Source: Oxalicibacterium faecigallinarum (GTDB lineage Bacteria; Pseudomonadota; Gammaproteobacteria; Burkholderiales; Burkholderiaceae_D). Taken from it: DNA of 64,000 nt. The position numbers and the translations under genes were made by a program. Shown here piece by piece: positions 34,184 through 44,575 of this stretch (positions are counted from its first letter, which is position 1; each line of letters begins with the position of its first letter). The stretch covers positions 1,070,008 to 1,134,007 of the forward strand of contig NZ_BMDI01000001.1 in assembly GCF_014635705.1 (NCBI RefSeq), in the 5' to 3' direction. The notes below the pieces were generated by a model, which saw only the letters and a program-made list of their open reading frames with translations, was not told where the DNA came from and made no database searches.

Positions 34184-34213
34184 GAAAAACCTTAAAAACG
34201 GACGTCAAGAAAC

Positions 34214-34837
34214 TCACAGACCGAATGCCGAAGCATCCCCTCGGCCCTGACGACGCAACACAGGCTCAGAACCCGTCATATCAATCACCGTCGTCGGCTC
34301 CAGACTGCAGGCGCCGCCGTCGATCACCAGATCAACCAGCTTTGCCAGACGCTCGCGCACTTCATCGGGATCCGTCAATGGCTGATCATCATCCGGCAGG
34401 ATCAAGGTCGCTCCCAGCAAGGGCTGAGCCAGTTCAGCCAGCAAGGCATGGGCAATGGCATTTTCCGGCACACGCAAACCGATTGTTTTTCTTGAAGGAT
34501 GACTGACACGACGCGGTACTTCCTTAGTCGCTTCGAGAATGAATGTGTAAGGACCAGGTGTCGCCGCCTTCAGCATCCGGTATTGCTGATTGTCGACACG
34601 CGCGTAATTGGCAATCTCGCTCAAATCACGACAGAGCAGCGTCAGATGATGTTTGTCATCGACATGACGAATGCGACGCAAACGCGTCACCGCATCCTTG
34701 TCGTCCAAATGACAGACAAGCGCGTAACAGGAATCCGTCGGCAAGGCGACGATACCGCCCTTGCGAATGATCTCCGCTGCCTGCGCAATCAGGCGTGCTT
34801 GCGGATTCTCAGGATGAATCTGAAAAAACTGGCTCAC
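34214..34837 (-). CDS. yciO: YciO/YrdC (Sua5-domain) protein
   Basis: The 207-residue product matches E. coli YciO from its start, SQFFQIHPENPQARLI, through GIVALPTDSCYALVC, KHHLTLLCRDLSEIANYA and TPGPYTFILEATKEVPRR. The domain is that of threonylcarbamoyl-AMP synthases (tRNA t6A pathway), but YciO is a separate subfamily whose physiological role is less certain than TsaC's. The start codon is GTG at 34837. It lies 30 bases before the site-2 protease gene and 71 bases after htpX's terminator. Confidence 0.9.
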   Translation of the reverse strand: MSQFFQIHPENPQARLIAQAAEIIRKGGIVALPTDSCYALVCHLDDKDAVTRLRRIRHVDDKHHLTLLCRDLSEIANYARVDNQQYRMLKAATPGPYTFILEATKEVPRRVSHPSRKTIGLRVPENAIAHALLAELAQPLLGATLILPDDDQPLTDPDEVRERLAKLVDLVIDGGACSLEPTTVIDMTGSEPVLRRQGRGDASAFGL

Positions 34838-34847
34838 AATATGACTT

Positions 34848-34887
34848 ATAAAAATAATAACGGCGGCAGCCGTCCAGCCACCGCCGT
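34848..34887 (-). terminator. Terminator downstream of htpX
   Basis: On the minus strand ACGGCGG and CCGCCGT pair (34860-34887), followed by TATTATTTTTAT. Confidence 0.78.
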
Positions 34888-34908
34888 CAACGTTACGACA
34901 TCAATCAA

Positions 34909-35784
34909 TTACTGAATATTACGCAAAGCGGCGATCCGTTGCTCAATCGGTGGGTGCGTCGAGAACAAGGCCGTGAAGCCCGGACGATCGCTGATACCAA
35001 ACGCCTTCAGATTTTCCGGCAGCGGGGTTGGTTCGATACCGCCCAGACGCGCCAGCGCCTTCATCATTGGCTGCGGGCTGCCCATCAATTTTGCAGCACC
35101 GGCATCCGCGCGATATTCACGGTGACGCGAGAACCAGGCAACGATCACCGATGCGGCAATACCAAACACGATCTGGCATACCATCACCGTCACAAAATAG
35201 CCGATACCCTGCCCTTCGCTATTACTGTTACGCGAAATCGCACGATCGACAAAATAGCCGACCACACGCGCCAGAAACACCACAAACGTATTCACCACAC
35301 CTTGCACCAGCGTCATCGTGACCATGTCGCCATTGGCAACGTGCGCCACCTCATGCGCCAGCACGGCTTCCACTTCTTCCTTGGTCATGCTTTGCAACAG
35401 GCCCGTCGATACGGCAACCAGCGCGGAATTACGGAAGGCGCCCGTCGCAAACGCATTGGGCTCACCGTCATAGACAGCGACTTCCGGCATGCCGATACCG
35501 GCACGATCCGACAATTTACGCACGGTATCGACCAGCCACAGTTCCGTGCTGGAGGAGGGCGAATTGATCACGCGCGCGCCCGTGGACCATTTGGCCATCG
35601 GTTTGCTGATCAACAGAGAAATGATCGATCCCGTGAAACCGACAACCAGCGAGAACACCATCAACATGGGCAGGTTCAGCCCGGATTGGGTCATGAAGCG
35701 ATCGACGCCCAGTACGGACAGGACGATCGACATCACCGCAATCACGGCGATATTGGTTGCAACAAACAGCAGGATCCGTTTCAT
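34909..35784 (-). CDS. htpX: Membrane zinc protease HtpX
   Basis: HtpX is an inner-membrane M48 protease that degrades misfolded membrane proteins with FtsH. The 291-residue product has two N-terminal membrane segments (~1-60), the zinc site HEVAH at 144-148 in [12 protein letters not shown], two further membrane segments, and the third ligand in [15 protein letters not shown]. The ATG at 35784 begins [12 protein letters not shown] perfect TGTGA-N6-TCACA palindrome lies 69 bases upstream, which suggests Crp/Fnr-family control in addition to stress control. Confidence 0.96.
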   Translation of the reverse strand: MKRILLFVATNIAVIAVMSIVLSVLGVDRFMTQSGLNLPMLMVFSLVVGFTGSIISLLISKPMAKWSTGARVINSPSSSTELWLVDTVRKLSDRAGIGMPEVAVYDGEPNAFATGAFRNSALVAVSTGLLQSMTKEEVEAVLAHEVAHVANGDMVTMTLVQGVVNTFVVFLARVVGYFVDRAISRNSNSEGQGIGYFVTVMVCQIVFGIAASVIVAWFSRHREYRADAGAAKLMGSPQPMMKALARLGGIEPTPLPENLKAFGISDRPGFTALFSTHPPIEQRIAALRNIQ

Positions 35785-35852
35785 TCAATTGCCTCCATCG
35801 GGTATTAAACGGTGTTCACCAACAATGCACTCGGGTGAACGCGAGTGGAATA

Positions 35853-35868
35853 TGTGATCGAAATCACA
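35853..35868. promoter_or_regulatory. CRP/FNR-type palindrome upstream of htpX
   Basis: TGTGATCGAAATCACA is a perfect TGTGA-N6-TCACA site. It also contains TGAT-N4-ATCA, the core of FNR-type sites, so either regulator class could bind. It lies between the htpX start and the stop of the PHP gene. Confidence 0.6.
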
Positions 35869-35941
35869 CATTTCAAGTACGCAAGAGTGCGCACGATACC
35901 GGAAACTGCCGTTGCTCTCAACGCAACGAAAAAGAAAACGA

Positions 35942-36778
35942 TCACAAGGTCCAGTCATGCCAGACCGGTTTGACCCCTTTCGGCAAAGGCGGCAAGGCCC
36001 CCAGATCCACGCGCGATTCGCCCGGACCATGAAAATCCGAGCCACGCGATGCCAGAAAACCGTACTTGTTCGCCACCTTGGCGTATTGCTCGTACTGATC
36101 CACCGTATGACTTCCGGTAGTCACTTCAATCGCCGTGCCACCCACATCGCGAAATTCATGGAACAGCGCATCAAACGACGTATCGTCAAACTTGTATCGA
36201 CCAGGATGTGCAATCACTGCAGTACCACCGGCGCTGCGTATCCAGTGCACTGCATCCGTCAGCGTCGCCCAGCGATGTGGTACGAACCCGGCATTTCCCT
36301 CGCCCAGGTATTTCGAGAATACTTCCGGCAAATCCTTGCACACGCCGAGCTCCAGCAGATAGCGCGCAAAATGGGTACGAGAAATCAGATCCGGATTGCC
36401 GACAAATTTGAGTGCGCCTTCAAACGCGCCATGTATGCCGACCGTTTCCAGTTGTGCCGACATTTCACGCGCCCGTTTTTCACGGCCACCGCGAATACTT
36501 GCCAAGCCATCAAGCAATACAGAATTCGTCTCATCGATCTGCAAACCAACAATATGCACCGTCTGATTTGCCCATGTAATGGAAATTTCCACGCCAGGCA
36601 CATAAGGCAAGCCGAGTGCACGAGCGGCAGCACGCGCTTCTGCAATACCGCCCACTTCGTCATGATCGGTCATGGCCCACACATCGACGCCATTGGCTTT
36701 GGCACGTGCGGCCAGATCAGTCGGCGACAACGTGCCATCAGAGACATTCGAATGGCAATGGAGATCAAAGTTCAGCAT
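35942..36778 (-). CDS. rnm: PHP-domain phosphatase/exoribonuclease, YciV/Rnm type
   Basis: The 278-residue product is a PHP-fold protein with a trinuclear metal centre. The motifs are DLHCHSNVSDG at residues ~5-15, MTDHDEVGG, the histidine in VIAHPGRY and SRGSDFHGPGE near the C-terminus. E. coli YciV (RNase AM/Rnm) trims the 5' ends of rRNA and acts on 3',5'-nucleoside bisphosphates. Length and motif order agree with that group. It lies between the alpha/beta hydrolase gene and htpX on the same strand. Confidence 0.9.
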   Translation of the reverse strand: MLNFDLHCHSNVSDGTLSPTDLAARAKANGVDVWAMTDHDEVGGIAEARAAARALGLPYVPGVEISITWANQTVHIVGLQIDETNSVLLDGLASIRGGREKRAREMSAQLETVGIHGAFEGALKFVGNPDLISRTHFARYLLELGVCKDLPEVFSKYLGEGNAGFVPHRWATLTDAVHWIRSAGGTAVIAHPGRYKFDDTSFDALFHEFRDVGGTAIEVTTGSHTVDQYEQYAKVANKYGFLASRGSDFHGPGESRVDLGALPPLPKGVKPVWHDWTL

Positions 36779-36884
36779 GGAATTTCAACGAAGCGATAGG
36801 AGGGACGACAAGCATGATTGTACGGGGATTGCTCCATTCTTTCCGACCGCAATCTCAGAACAACAAACTTAATCTTTGCAATAT

Positions 36885-37772
36885 TCATTCCAGAAATGTA
36901 TCGATGGCACGGCCGATTTCTTCCGGCTGGTCATGGTGCAACATATGGCCGGCATTTTGCACACGTAAAGAAGTTACGTGTGCCAGATGACCTTTGCGAC
37001 GCGCGATTTCGGCATCGGCCTGTTCGGGATTGCCAAAACGGGGCATCAACTCACTATCCGCCGCATCAATCCACAGCACAGACGCCTGCACCGCCTGCCA
37101 GCAGGAGAGAACTTCGTCCAACCGATACAAAACCGGATTGGCGTAACGATGGCGCGGATCCGCCTGCAATGCCCATTCACCCTGCGCATTCTGCGCCGAC
37201 CAGTGCATCGACAAAAATTCGGCTCGCGCATCGGTCAGGCGTCGATTGTTCTTTTGCAGTCGTAACGCCACGTCCTGGCGCGTTGCATACGTACGCAGGA
37301 ACGGCTGTTCCTGCACTTCATCCAGCCACTGCGCATAGCGTTGTGGCGCTTGCGATGACGCGGTGGCGGGCATGCCAAATCCCTCAAGGAGGACCAGTCT
37401 CTTTACGCGTGCAGGCCGGACGCCGGCATAAATGCCTGCCACATTTGCGCCAAGACTATGACCAAGCAAGTCTACGGGTGCGTCTGGCGAGTAATGCGCC
37501 AGCAATGCATCCAGATCCGCCAGATAATCGGCAAACCAGTAACCGCCCTGTGCCCAGTCCGTTTGTCCAAATCCGCGCCAATCCGGCGCAATCACATGCA
37601 CCTGTCGCTGCATGGCATCGACCAGAAACTGAAAGGTCGCTGAGACATCCATCCATCCGTGCAACATGACCACAACCGGGCCCCCTTCCGGCCCCCAATG
37701 CCTGACGTGATAACGCAAGCCACGTAATGTCAGATATTGGGAACGGCAGGGTTTCATGTCGGTCATGTTCAT
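36885..37772 (-). CDS. Alpha/beta hydrolase
   Basis: The 295-residue protein has the alpha/beta-hydrolase pattern: VVVMLHGWMDVSATF (oxyanion hole), the nucleophile elbow GHSLGAN with the catalytic serine, and the catalytic histidine in NAGHMLHHDQPEEIG near the C-terminus. The GWMDVSAT stretch places it near the serine-hydrolase-like MEST/SERHL group, whose substrates are unknown. The ATG at 37772 was used; a second at 37766 is possible. It is single, without an obvious pathway context. Confidence 0.86.
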   Translation of the reverse strand: MNMTDMKPCRSQYLTLRGLRYHVRHWGPEGGPVVVMLHGWMDVSATFQFLVDAMQRQVHVIAPDWRGFGQTDWAQGGYWFADYLADLDALLAHYSPDAPVDLLGHSLGANVAGIYAGVRPARVKRLVLLEGFGMPATASSQAPQRYAQWLDEVQEQPFLRTYATRQDVALRLQKNNRRLTDARAEFLSMHWSAQNAQGEWALQADPRHRYANPVLYRLDEVLSCWQAVQASVLWIDAADSELMPRFGNPEQADAEIARRKGHLAHVTSLRVQNAGHMLHHDQPEEIGRAIDTFLE

Positions 37773-37812
37773 GCGAATACCAAGGTCGGGGCAGCGATAC
37801 GGTACGCCCCAT

Positions 37813-37854
37813 CAAATAAAATCGCGCATCGATGCGTCACTGCATCGATGCGCG
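37813..37854 (-). terminator. Terminator downstream of the tandem small lipoproteins
   Basis: The arms CGCGCATCGATGC (37823-37835) and GCATCGATGCGCG (37842-37854) pair perfectly around six bases, and on the minus strand are followed by ATTTTATTTG. Each arm also contains the palindrome GCATCGATGC. Confidence 0.82.
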
Positions 37855-37874
37855 TCAGTTGCATGCGAGACGAT

Positions 37875-38066
37875 TTAACGCTTGGCGTCGTCTGCTGCTT
37901 TCTGAATGTCCTGACCGGCTTCCTGCATTTTTTCGCCGACCGTCGCTGTCGCATTATCGATTTCCTTGCCCGCTTTTTCTGCCGGACCTTCCTTATGGCA
38001 ACCAGCCAGACCTGCCGTCAATAAGCCGATTGCAAACAACGAAGCCAAGGTTTTTTTCGTATTCAT
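37875..38066 (-). CDS. Small lipoprotein, copy 1 of a tandem pair
   Basis: The 63-residue protein starts MNTKKTLASLFAIGL and has lipobox LAGC, with lipidation expected at the cysteine of CHKEGP. The mature part is a short charged amphipathic helix ending VGEKMQEAGQDIQKAADDAKR. The same ending occurs in the next gene upstream (38136-38366), so the pair arose by duplication. The shape recalls small YtxH- or apolipoprotein-like envelope helices. No function can be given. The start at 38066 is preceded by AAAGGACTC. Confidence 0.78.
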   Translation of the reverse strand: MNTKKTLASLFAIGLLTAGLAGCHKEGPAEKAGKEIDNATATVGEKMQEAGQDIQKAADDAKR

Positions 38067-38135
38067 GATGAGTCCTTTCAAGGATTGGTTGATACAACTA
38101 TGTTGAGTAATGCATTCACGTTGTGCGCGAATACC

Positions 38136-38366
38136 TTATTTTTTTGCATCGTCCGCAGCTTTCTGTATGCCTTTTCCTGCTTCCTGCATTTTTTCCCCAA
38201 CCTTGGCGGTCACCTCTTCGATCTTTTCAGCCGCCGTCGTCGCTGCTTCATCAATCTTTTTACCTGCACGTTCGGCTGGCCCCTCTTCCGCCTTTTTACA
38301 GGCAGCCAAACCGAATGCGAGCAAACCGCCAGCCAACACTGTCATCAATACTTTTTTAGTATGCAT
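38136..38366 (-). CDS. Small lipoprotein, copy 2 of a tandem pair
   Basis: The 76-residue protein starts MHTKKVLMTVLAGGLLAFGL and has lipobox LAAC before KKAEEGPAERAGKKID. The mature part is a longer amphipathic helix that includes an extra ATTAAEKIEEVTAK segment, and ends VGEKMQEAGKGIQKAADDAKK, almost the same as copy 1. The extra segment looks like an internal duplication of the helical unit. It lies 69 bases upstream of copy 1 on the same strand. A start at 38387 is possible but adds residues before the signal peptide. Confidence 0.78.
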   Translation of the reverse strand: MHTKKVLMTVLAGGLLAFGLAACKKAEEGPAERAGKKIDEAATTAAEKIEEVTAKVGEKMQEAGKGIQKAADDAKK

Positions 38367-38480
38367 GATTATCCCTTTTCCATTCAATTACCGATCAACG
38401 CGTAACGCATCATCGGGTAGTGATTCGACTGTGATTTTTTTAGCAAGTTCTTGCAACCCGGTAACAAGGTGTAACGCGTT

Positions 38481-39323
38481 TTAAAATTCTTGCCGATCGG
38501 AATTTTCCAGTGCATCCAGTTCCGACTCGGTAAACCCCGCCGCGCGGCGGGCAGGCAAATTGAAGGGGCCGCGCAGGACAGGCGCTTTGTAATGGCGCGC
38601 TAGTATGCGATAGGTGGCAATGGGCTCCAGATCGCGCTCACGACAAAGCATGGCGTACCAGCGATTACCAATGGCGACGTGACCGATTTCGTCACGCAGA
38701 ATAATATCCAGAATGCCTGCGGCAGCCTGATCGCCTGCCTGCGCCAATTTTGCCCGCATCGGCGGCGACGCATCCAGCCCGCGCGCCTCCAGCGTACGTG
38801 GCACCAGGGCCATACGCGCCAACACATCACCGGACGTTTTCTCCGCCATTTCCCACAGGCTGTTATGCGCAGGAAAATCGCCATAGGCATAACCCATGGT
38901 CTGCAGATGGGCGGCCAACAAGGAAAAATGTAACGCCTCCTCACCTGCAACCCTGAGCCAGTCGGCATAATAATCGCGCGGCATACCGGCGAAACGCCAG
39001 ATGGCATCCAGTGCCAGATTGATGGCATTGAACTCGATATGCGTCAGTGCATGAATGGCCGCGGCACGTCCTTCCAGCGTGTGCATGGCACGGCGCGCGA
39101 CTTCTTTCGGCGGGATCAATTGGGGGCACGCTGGCCGTCCCGGGATTGTCCCCTGCGCAGACAGGGAGATGTCGCGATCCAGTTGTAGCGTTCCGGCCTG
39201 CCATGCCTGTGCCAGCGCCATCGTGTCCTTTGCCTTGCGCGCTGGATCAGCGTCCAGCAGGCAGCACAGAGCCGCCGCACGCAGCTCTATCGGTGCGCTG
39301 CCTGTTGTTGTGCTCAAATCCAC
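38481..39323 (-). CDS. DUF455 ferritin-like protein
   Basis: The 280-residue protein belongs to the DUF455 group, related to ferritin-like and MiaE-like diiron helices. Visible iron-type ligands are HIEFNAINLALDA (Glu and His), EEALHFSLL and RDEIGHVAIGNRWY. An N-terminal segment, LRAAALCCLLDADPARKA, is also typical. The reaction is unknown. The start is GTG at 39323 without a clear Shine-Dalgarno. The 216-base gap upstream, before the divergent carbonic anhydrase gene, holds a run of eight C and no other gene. Confidence 0.82.
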   Translation of the reverse strand: MDLSTTTGSAPIELRAAALCCLLDADPARKAKDTMALAQAWQAGTLQLDRDISLSAQGTIPGRPACPQLIPPKEVARRAMHTLEGRAAAIHALTHIEFNAINLALDAIWRFAGMPRDYYADWLRVAGEEALHFSLLAAHLQTMGYAYGDFPAHNSLWEMAEKTSGDVLARMALVPRTLEARGLDASPPMRAKLAQAGDQAAAGILDIILRDEIGHVAIGNRWYAMLCRERDLEPIATYRILARHYKAPVLRGPFNLPARRAAGFTESELDALENSDRQEF

Positions 39324-39539
39324 GGTGAAGAAGAGAAAAAGGTCATTCGTAACGTAAAATAGCGACTTGCCTGCAATAACCCAAAAAGACAGGGGTGCAC
39401 TGATCTGATCGAACGGTGCCCGCCCCCCCCTCTTTCAATTTCCGGCCTTGCCTCCATCTACCGGGGCAGATGCCATAGTGATCTTCTAAAAACCGAGCAA
39501 GATGCCAGCCGCAAATCGGCTCGTCATTCTACTGAAACC

Positions 39540-40064
39540 ATGGCTATCTACCAATTAGGTGAACATATTCCCACGATTGCACCGTCGGCCTTTATCACCG
39601 ATTCGGCAACGATTGTGGGCCGCGTAACGATTGGAGAAGATTCCAGCGTCTGGTTTCAATCCACCGTACGCGGGGACAATGAAGACATCACGATCGGCCG
39701 TAACTGCAATGTGCAGGAAGGTGCCGTCTTGCATGCCGACCCCGGCTTTCCGATTCAGATGGAGGATCATGTCAGTGTCGGCCACCAAGCCATGATTCAC
39801 GGCTGCACGATTGGAGAAGGATCGTTGATCGGCATTCAGGCAGTCATCCTGAATGGTGCACGCATCGGGAAAAACTGTCTGGTCGGTGCCGGTGCGCTGA
39901 TCACGGAAGGCAAGGAATTTCCTGATAACTCCCTGATCATCGGCTCGCCAGCGCGCGTGCTGCGTACGCTGGATGACAAGGCGATTGCCAATCTGCGCCG
40001 GATCGCCGATAGCTATGCCGAGCGTAGCAAACTGTTTAAAACGCAATTGAAGAAAATAGGATAA
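39540..40064 (+). CDS. Gamma-class carbonic anhydrase-like protein (YrdA/PaaY type)
   Basis: The 174-residue product is a left-handed beta-helix made of hexapeptide repeats. The three zinc-type histidines are in GAVLHAD and VGHQAMIHG, and DSSVWFQSTVRGDNEDITIG is the family's N-terminal signature. Members bind zinc or iron; only some show carbonic anhydrase activity. Its stop lies two bases before hslO, so the two are probably one operon. The ATG at 39540 was chosen at the head of similarity. Confidence 0.92.
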   Translation: MAIYQLGEHIPTIAPSAFITDSATIVGRVTIGEDSSVWFQSTVRGDNEDITIGRNCNVQEGAVLHADPGFPIQMEDHVSVGHQAMIHGCTIGEGSLIGIQAVILNGARIGKNCLVGAGALITEGKEFPDNSLIIGSPARVLRTLDDKAIANLRRIADSYAERSKLFKTQLKKIG

Positions 40065-40066
40065 CC

Positions 40067-40999
40067 ATGGCAGATAGTCTGCAAAAATTTCTGTTCGAAG
40101 ACAGCGCCGTTCGTGGCGAATTGGTGGATGTATCCGCTACCTGGCAGCAAGTCCAGCAACATCGTCAATACCCGCAAGCGGTTAAAACCGTTCTTGGCGA
40201 AATGCTGTCTGCTGCCGCGCTGCTGTCTGCCAATCTCAAGTTCAACGGTGCGATCGTGATGCAGATTCACGGTGATGGTCCGGTCAGGCTGCTGGTCGTT
40301 GAATGCGATTCAGATCTGAATTTGCGTGCCACCGCCAAACTGGCGGAAGATGCCATCGTGGACGATCATGCGAGCCTGACCGATCTGGTCAATGCACAGG
40401 GCAATGGCCGATTCGTCATCACTCTTGACCCAAAAGACAAACTGCCGGGCCAACAAGCGTATCAAGGTATCGTGCCACTGGTGGGCGAATCGGTTGCCGT
40501 CGTGATTGAGAACTACATGCTGCGTTCCGAACAGCTCGATACCAAGCTCTGGCTTGCAGCCGATGACAGCGTTGCGCGTGGCTTGCTGCTGCAAAAGCTG
40601 CCTCGTGAAGGTGGTACGCCCGGTACCAGTGGCGATACTGATGATCTTGCGACGTGGGATCGCAGTGTCATGCTGGCTCAAACCCTGCGTCGCGAAGAAC
40701 TGCTCAGCACGGATGTCGAAACGCTGATGCGCCGTCTGTTCTGGGAAGAAACGATCCGACTCTTCGATGCACGTCATCCGCAATTTCAATGCACTTGCAC
40801 CCGCGAGAAAGTAGGCACCATGCTCAAGATGCTGGGTGAAGAAGAAGTGGCTTCTGCCGTGGAAGAACTCGGCAAACTGGAAATCGACTGCGATTTTTGC
40901 GGCCAGCATTACGAATTTGATCGTGTCGATTGCGCGCAATTGTTTGCGGTCGAATCGCCAGTCGAAACGCTGCTGCCAGCCAATCAGAATAAACACTGA
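40067..40999 (+). CDS. hslO: Redox-regulated chaperone Hsp33
   Basis: Hsp33 is activated when oxidation releases zinc from its four C-terminal cysteines, and it then holds unfolding proteins. The 310-residue product carries the CxC (FQCTCTREK) and CxxC (DCDFCGQHY) pairs, and LLVVECDSDLNLRATAKL in the N-terminal domain. All four zinc cysteines are present, so redox switching should be intact. The gene follows the gamma-carbonic anhydrase-like gene. Confidence 0.96.
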   Translation: MADSLQKFLFEDSAVRGELVDVSATWQQVQQHRQYPQAVKTVLGEMLSAAALLSANLKFNGAIVMQIHGDGPVRLLVVECDSDLNLRATAKLAEDAIVDDHASLTDLVNAQGNGRFVITLDPKDKLPGQQAYQGIVPLVGESVAVVIENYMLRSEQLDTKLWLAADDSVARGLLLQKLPREGGTPGTSGDTDDLATWDRSVMLAQTLRREELLSTDVETLMRRLFWEETIRLFDARHPQFQCTCTREKVGTMLKMLGEEEVASAVEELGKLEIDCDFCGQHYEFDRVDCAQLFAVESPVETLLPANQNKH

Positions 41000-41017
41000 T
41001 TGCAACTGGCAGAAACA

Positions 41018-41046
41018 AATAAAAAACGCGCCTTGGCAGGCGCGCT
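41018..41046 (-). terminator. Terminator of the pyrG-eno-ftsB group
   Basis: CGCGCC (41027-41032) pairs with GGCGCG (41039-41044); on the minus strand a run of T follows. The stem abuts the ftsB stop codon and separates it from convergent hslO. Confidence 0.85.
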
Positions 41047-41382
41047 TTAATTTGGCTTCTTCTGGGGTTCAACAGGTGGCGGGGGAATTGCCACAAAGGT
41101 CGAGCGCTTGTTCGGATCAATGATCTGCACAAAGACTTCATTCTGCTTGATCATGCCCAGTTCATAGCGCGCCCGCTCTTCGACCGCACCGGTTCCCTCC
41201 TTCAGATCCTGCACTTCAGAGGCCAGCATGGCATTACGTGCGCGCAGCTCATCATTTTTTTTCTGCGCTTCCTGCACCTGATGATCCAGATCCCAGACGC
41301 GCAACCAGCCGCCCTTGCCCAACCACAGCGGGTACTGGATCAATATAACCAAAACCGTGAGGCACAGAATGATGAGGCGCAT
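41047..41382 (-). CDS. ftsB: Cell division protein FtsB
   Basis: FtsB is a bitopic membrane protein that joins FtsQ and FtsL in the divisome. The 111-residue product has a short cytoplasmic start (MR), one membrane segment (~3-20, [18 protein letters not shown]), then a coiled coil ([20 protein letters not shown]) and the conserved ending [19 protein letters not shown]. The ATG at 41382 gives the usual length. The tail is proline-rich. It lies directly downstream of eno, as in many proteobacteria. Confidence 0.93.
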   Translation of the reverse strand: MRLIILCLTVLVILIQYPLWLGKGGWLRVWDLDHQVQEAQKKNDELRARNAMLASEVQDLKEGTGAVEERARYELGMIKQNEVFVQIIDPNKRSTFVAIPPPPVEPQKKPN

Positions 41383-41433
41383 TGGAGCAAGCCAAAACAG
41401 GTCCGGCCATGCATGCACATGGCCGGATAAGCA

Positions 41434-42717
<1,284 letters not shown>

Positions 42718-42755
42718 CTATTTCTCTCCTGATCACAAATTCTTGGATATGTTGA

Positions 42756-42781
42756 GCGGGCGGCACATACCGCCCGCTTTT
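42756..42781. terminator. GC-rich hairpin between pyrG and eno
   Basis: GCGGGCGG (42756-42763) and CCGCCCGC (42770-42777) form a strong stem. The T tract is on the plus-strand side, opposite to the transcription of both genes, so for the pyrG-eno message it is more likely a processing or stability hairpin. Confidence 0.5.
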
Positions 42782-42792
42782 CTCTATTCTCG

Positions 42793-44472
<1,680 letters not shown>

Positions 44473-44476
44473 TCAA

Positions 44477-44482
44477 ATTATA
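44477..44482 (-). promoter_or_regulatory. -10 box of pyrG
   Basis: A perfect TATAAT on the minus strand 38 bases before the pyrG ATG, in the 136-base gap after comEC. The -35 match is weak. Confidence 0.5.
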
Positions 44483-44575
44483 CCCCAAACGTGATCCGGA
44501 CTTCGATGCCTTGCCAGCAAAATTTATGGCAAACGCCACACCCCGTTCAAAAAAGGCCGTCACAAAGCGAACGAA

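Noticed and set aside
42756-42781. Intrinsic terminator separating pyrG and eno
   Set aside because: The T tract lies on the wrong side for minus-strand transcription, so it was listed as a hairpin of uncertain role rather than a clear terminator.
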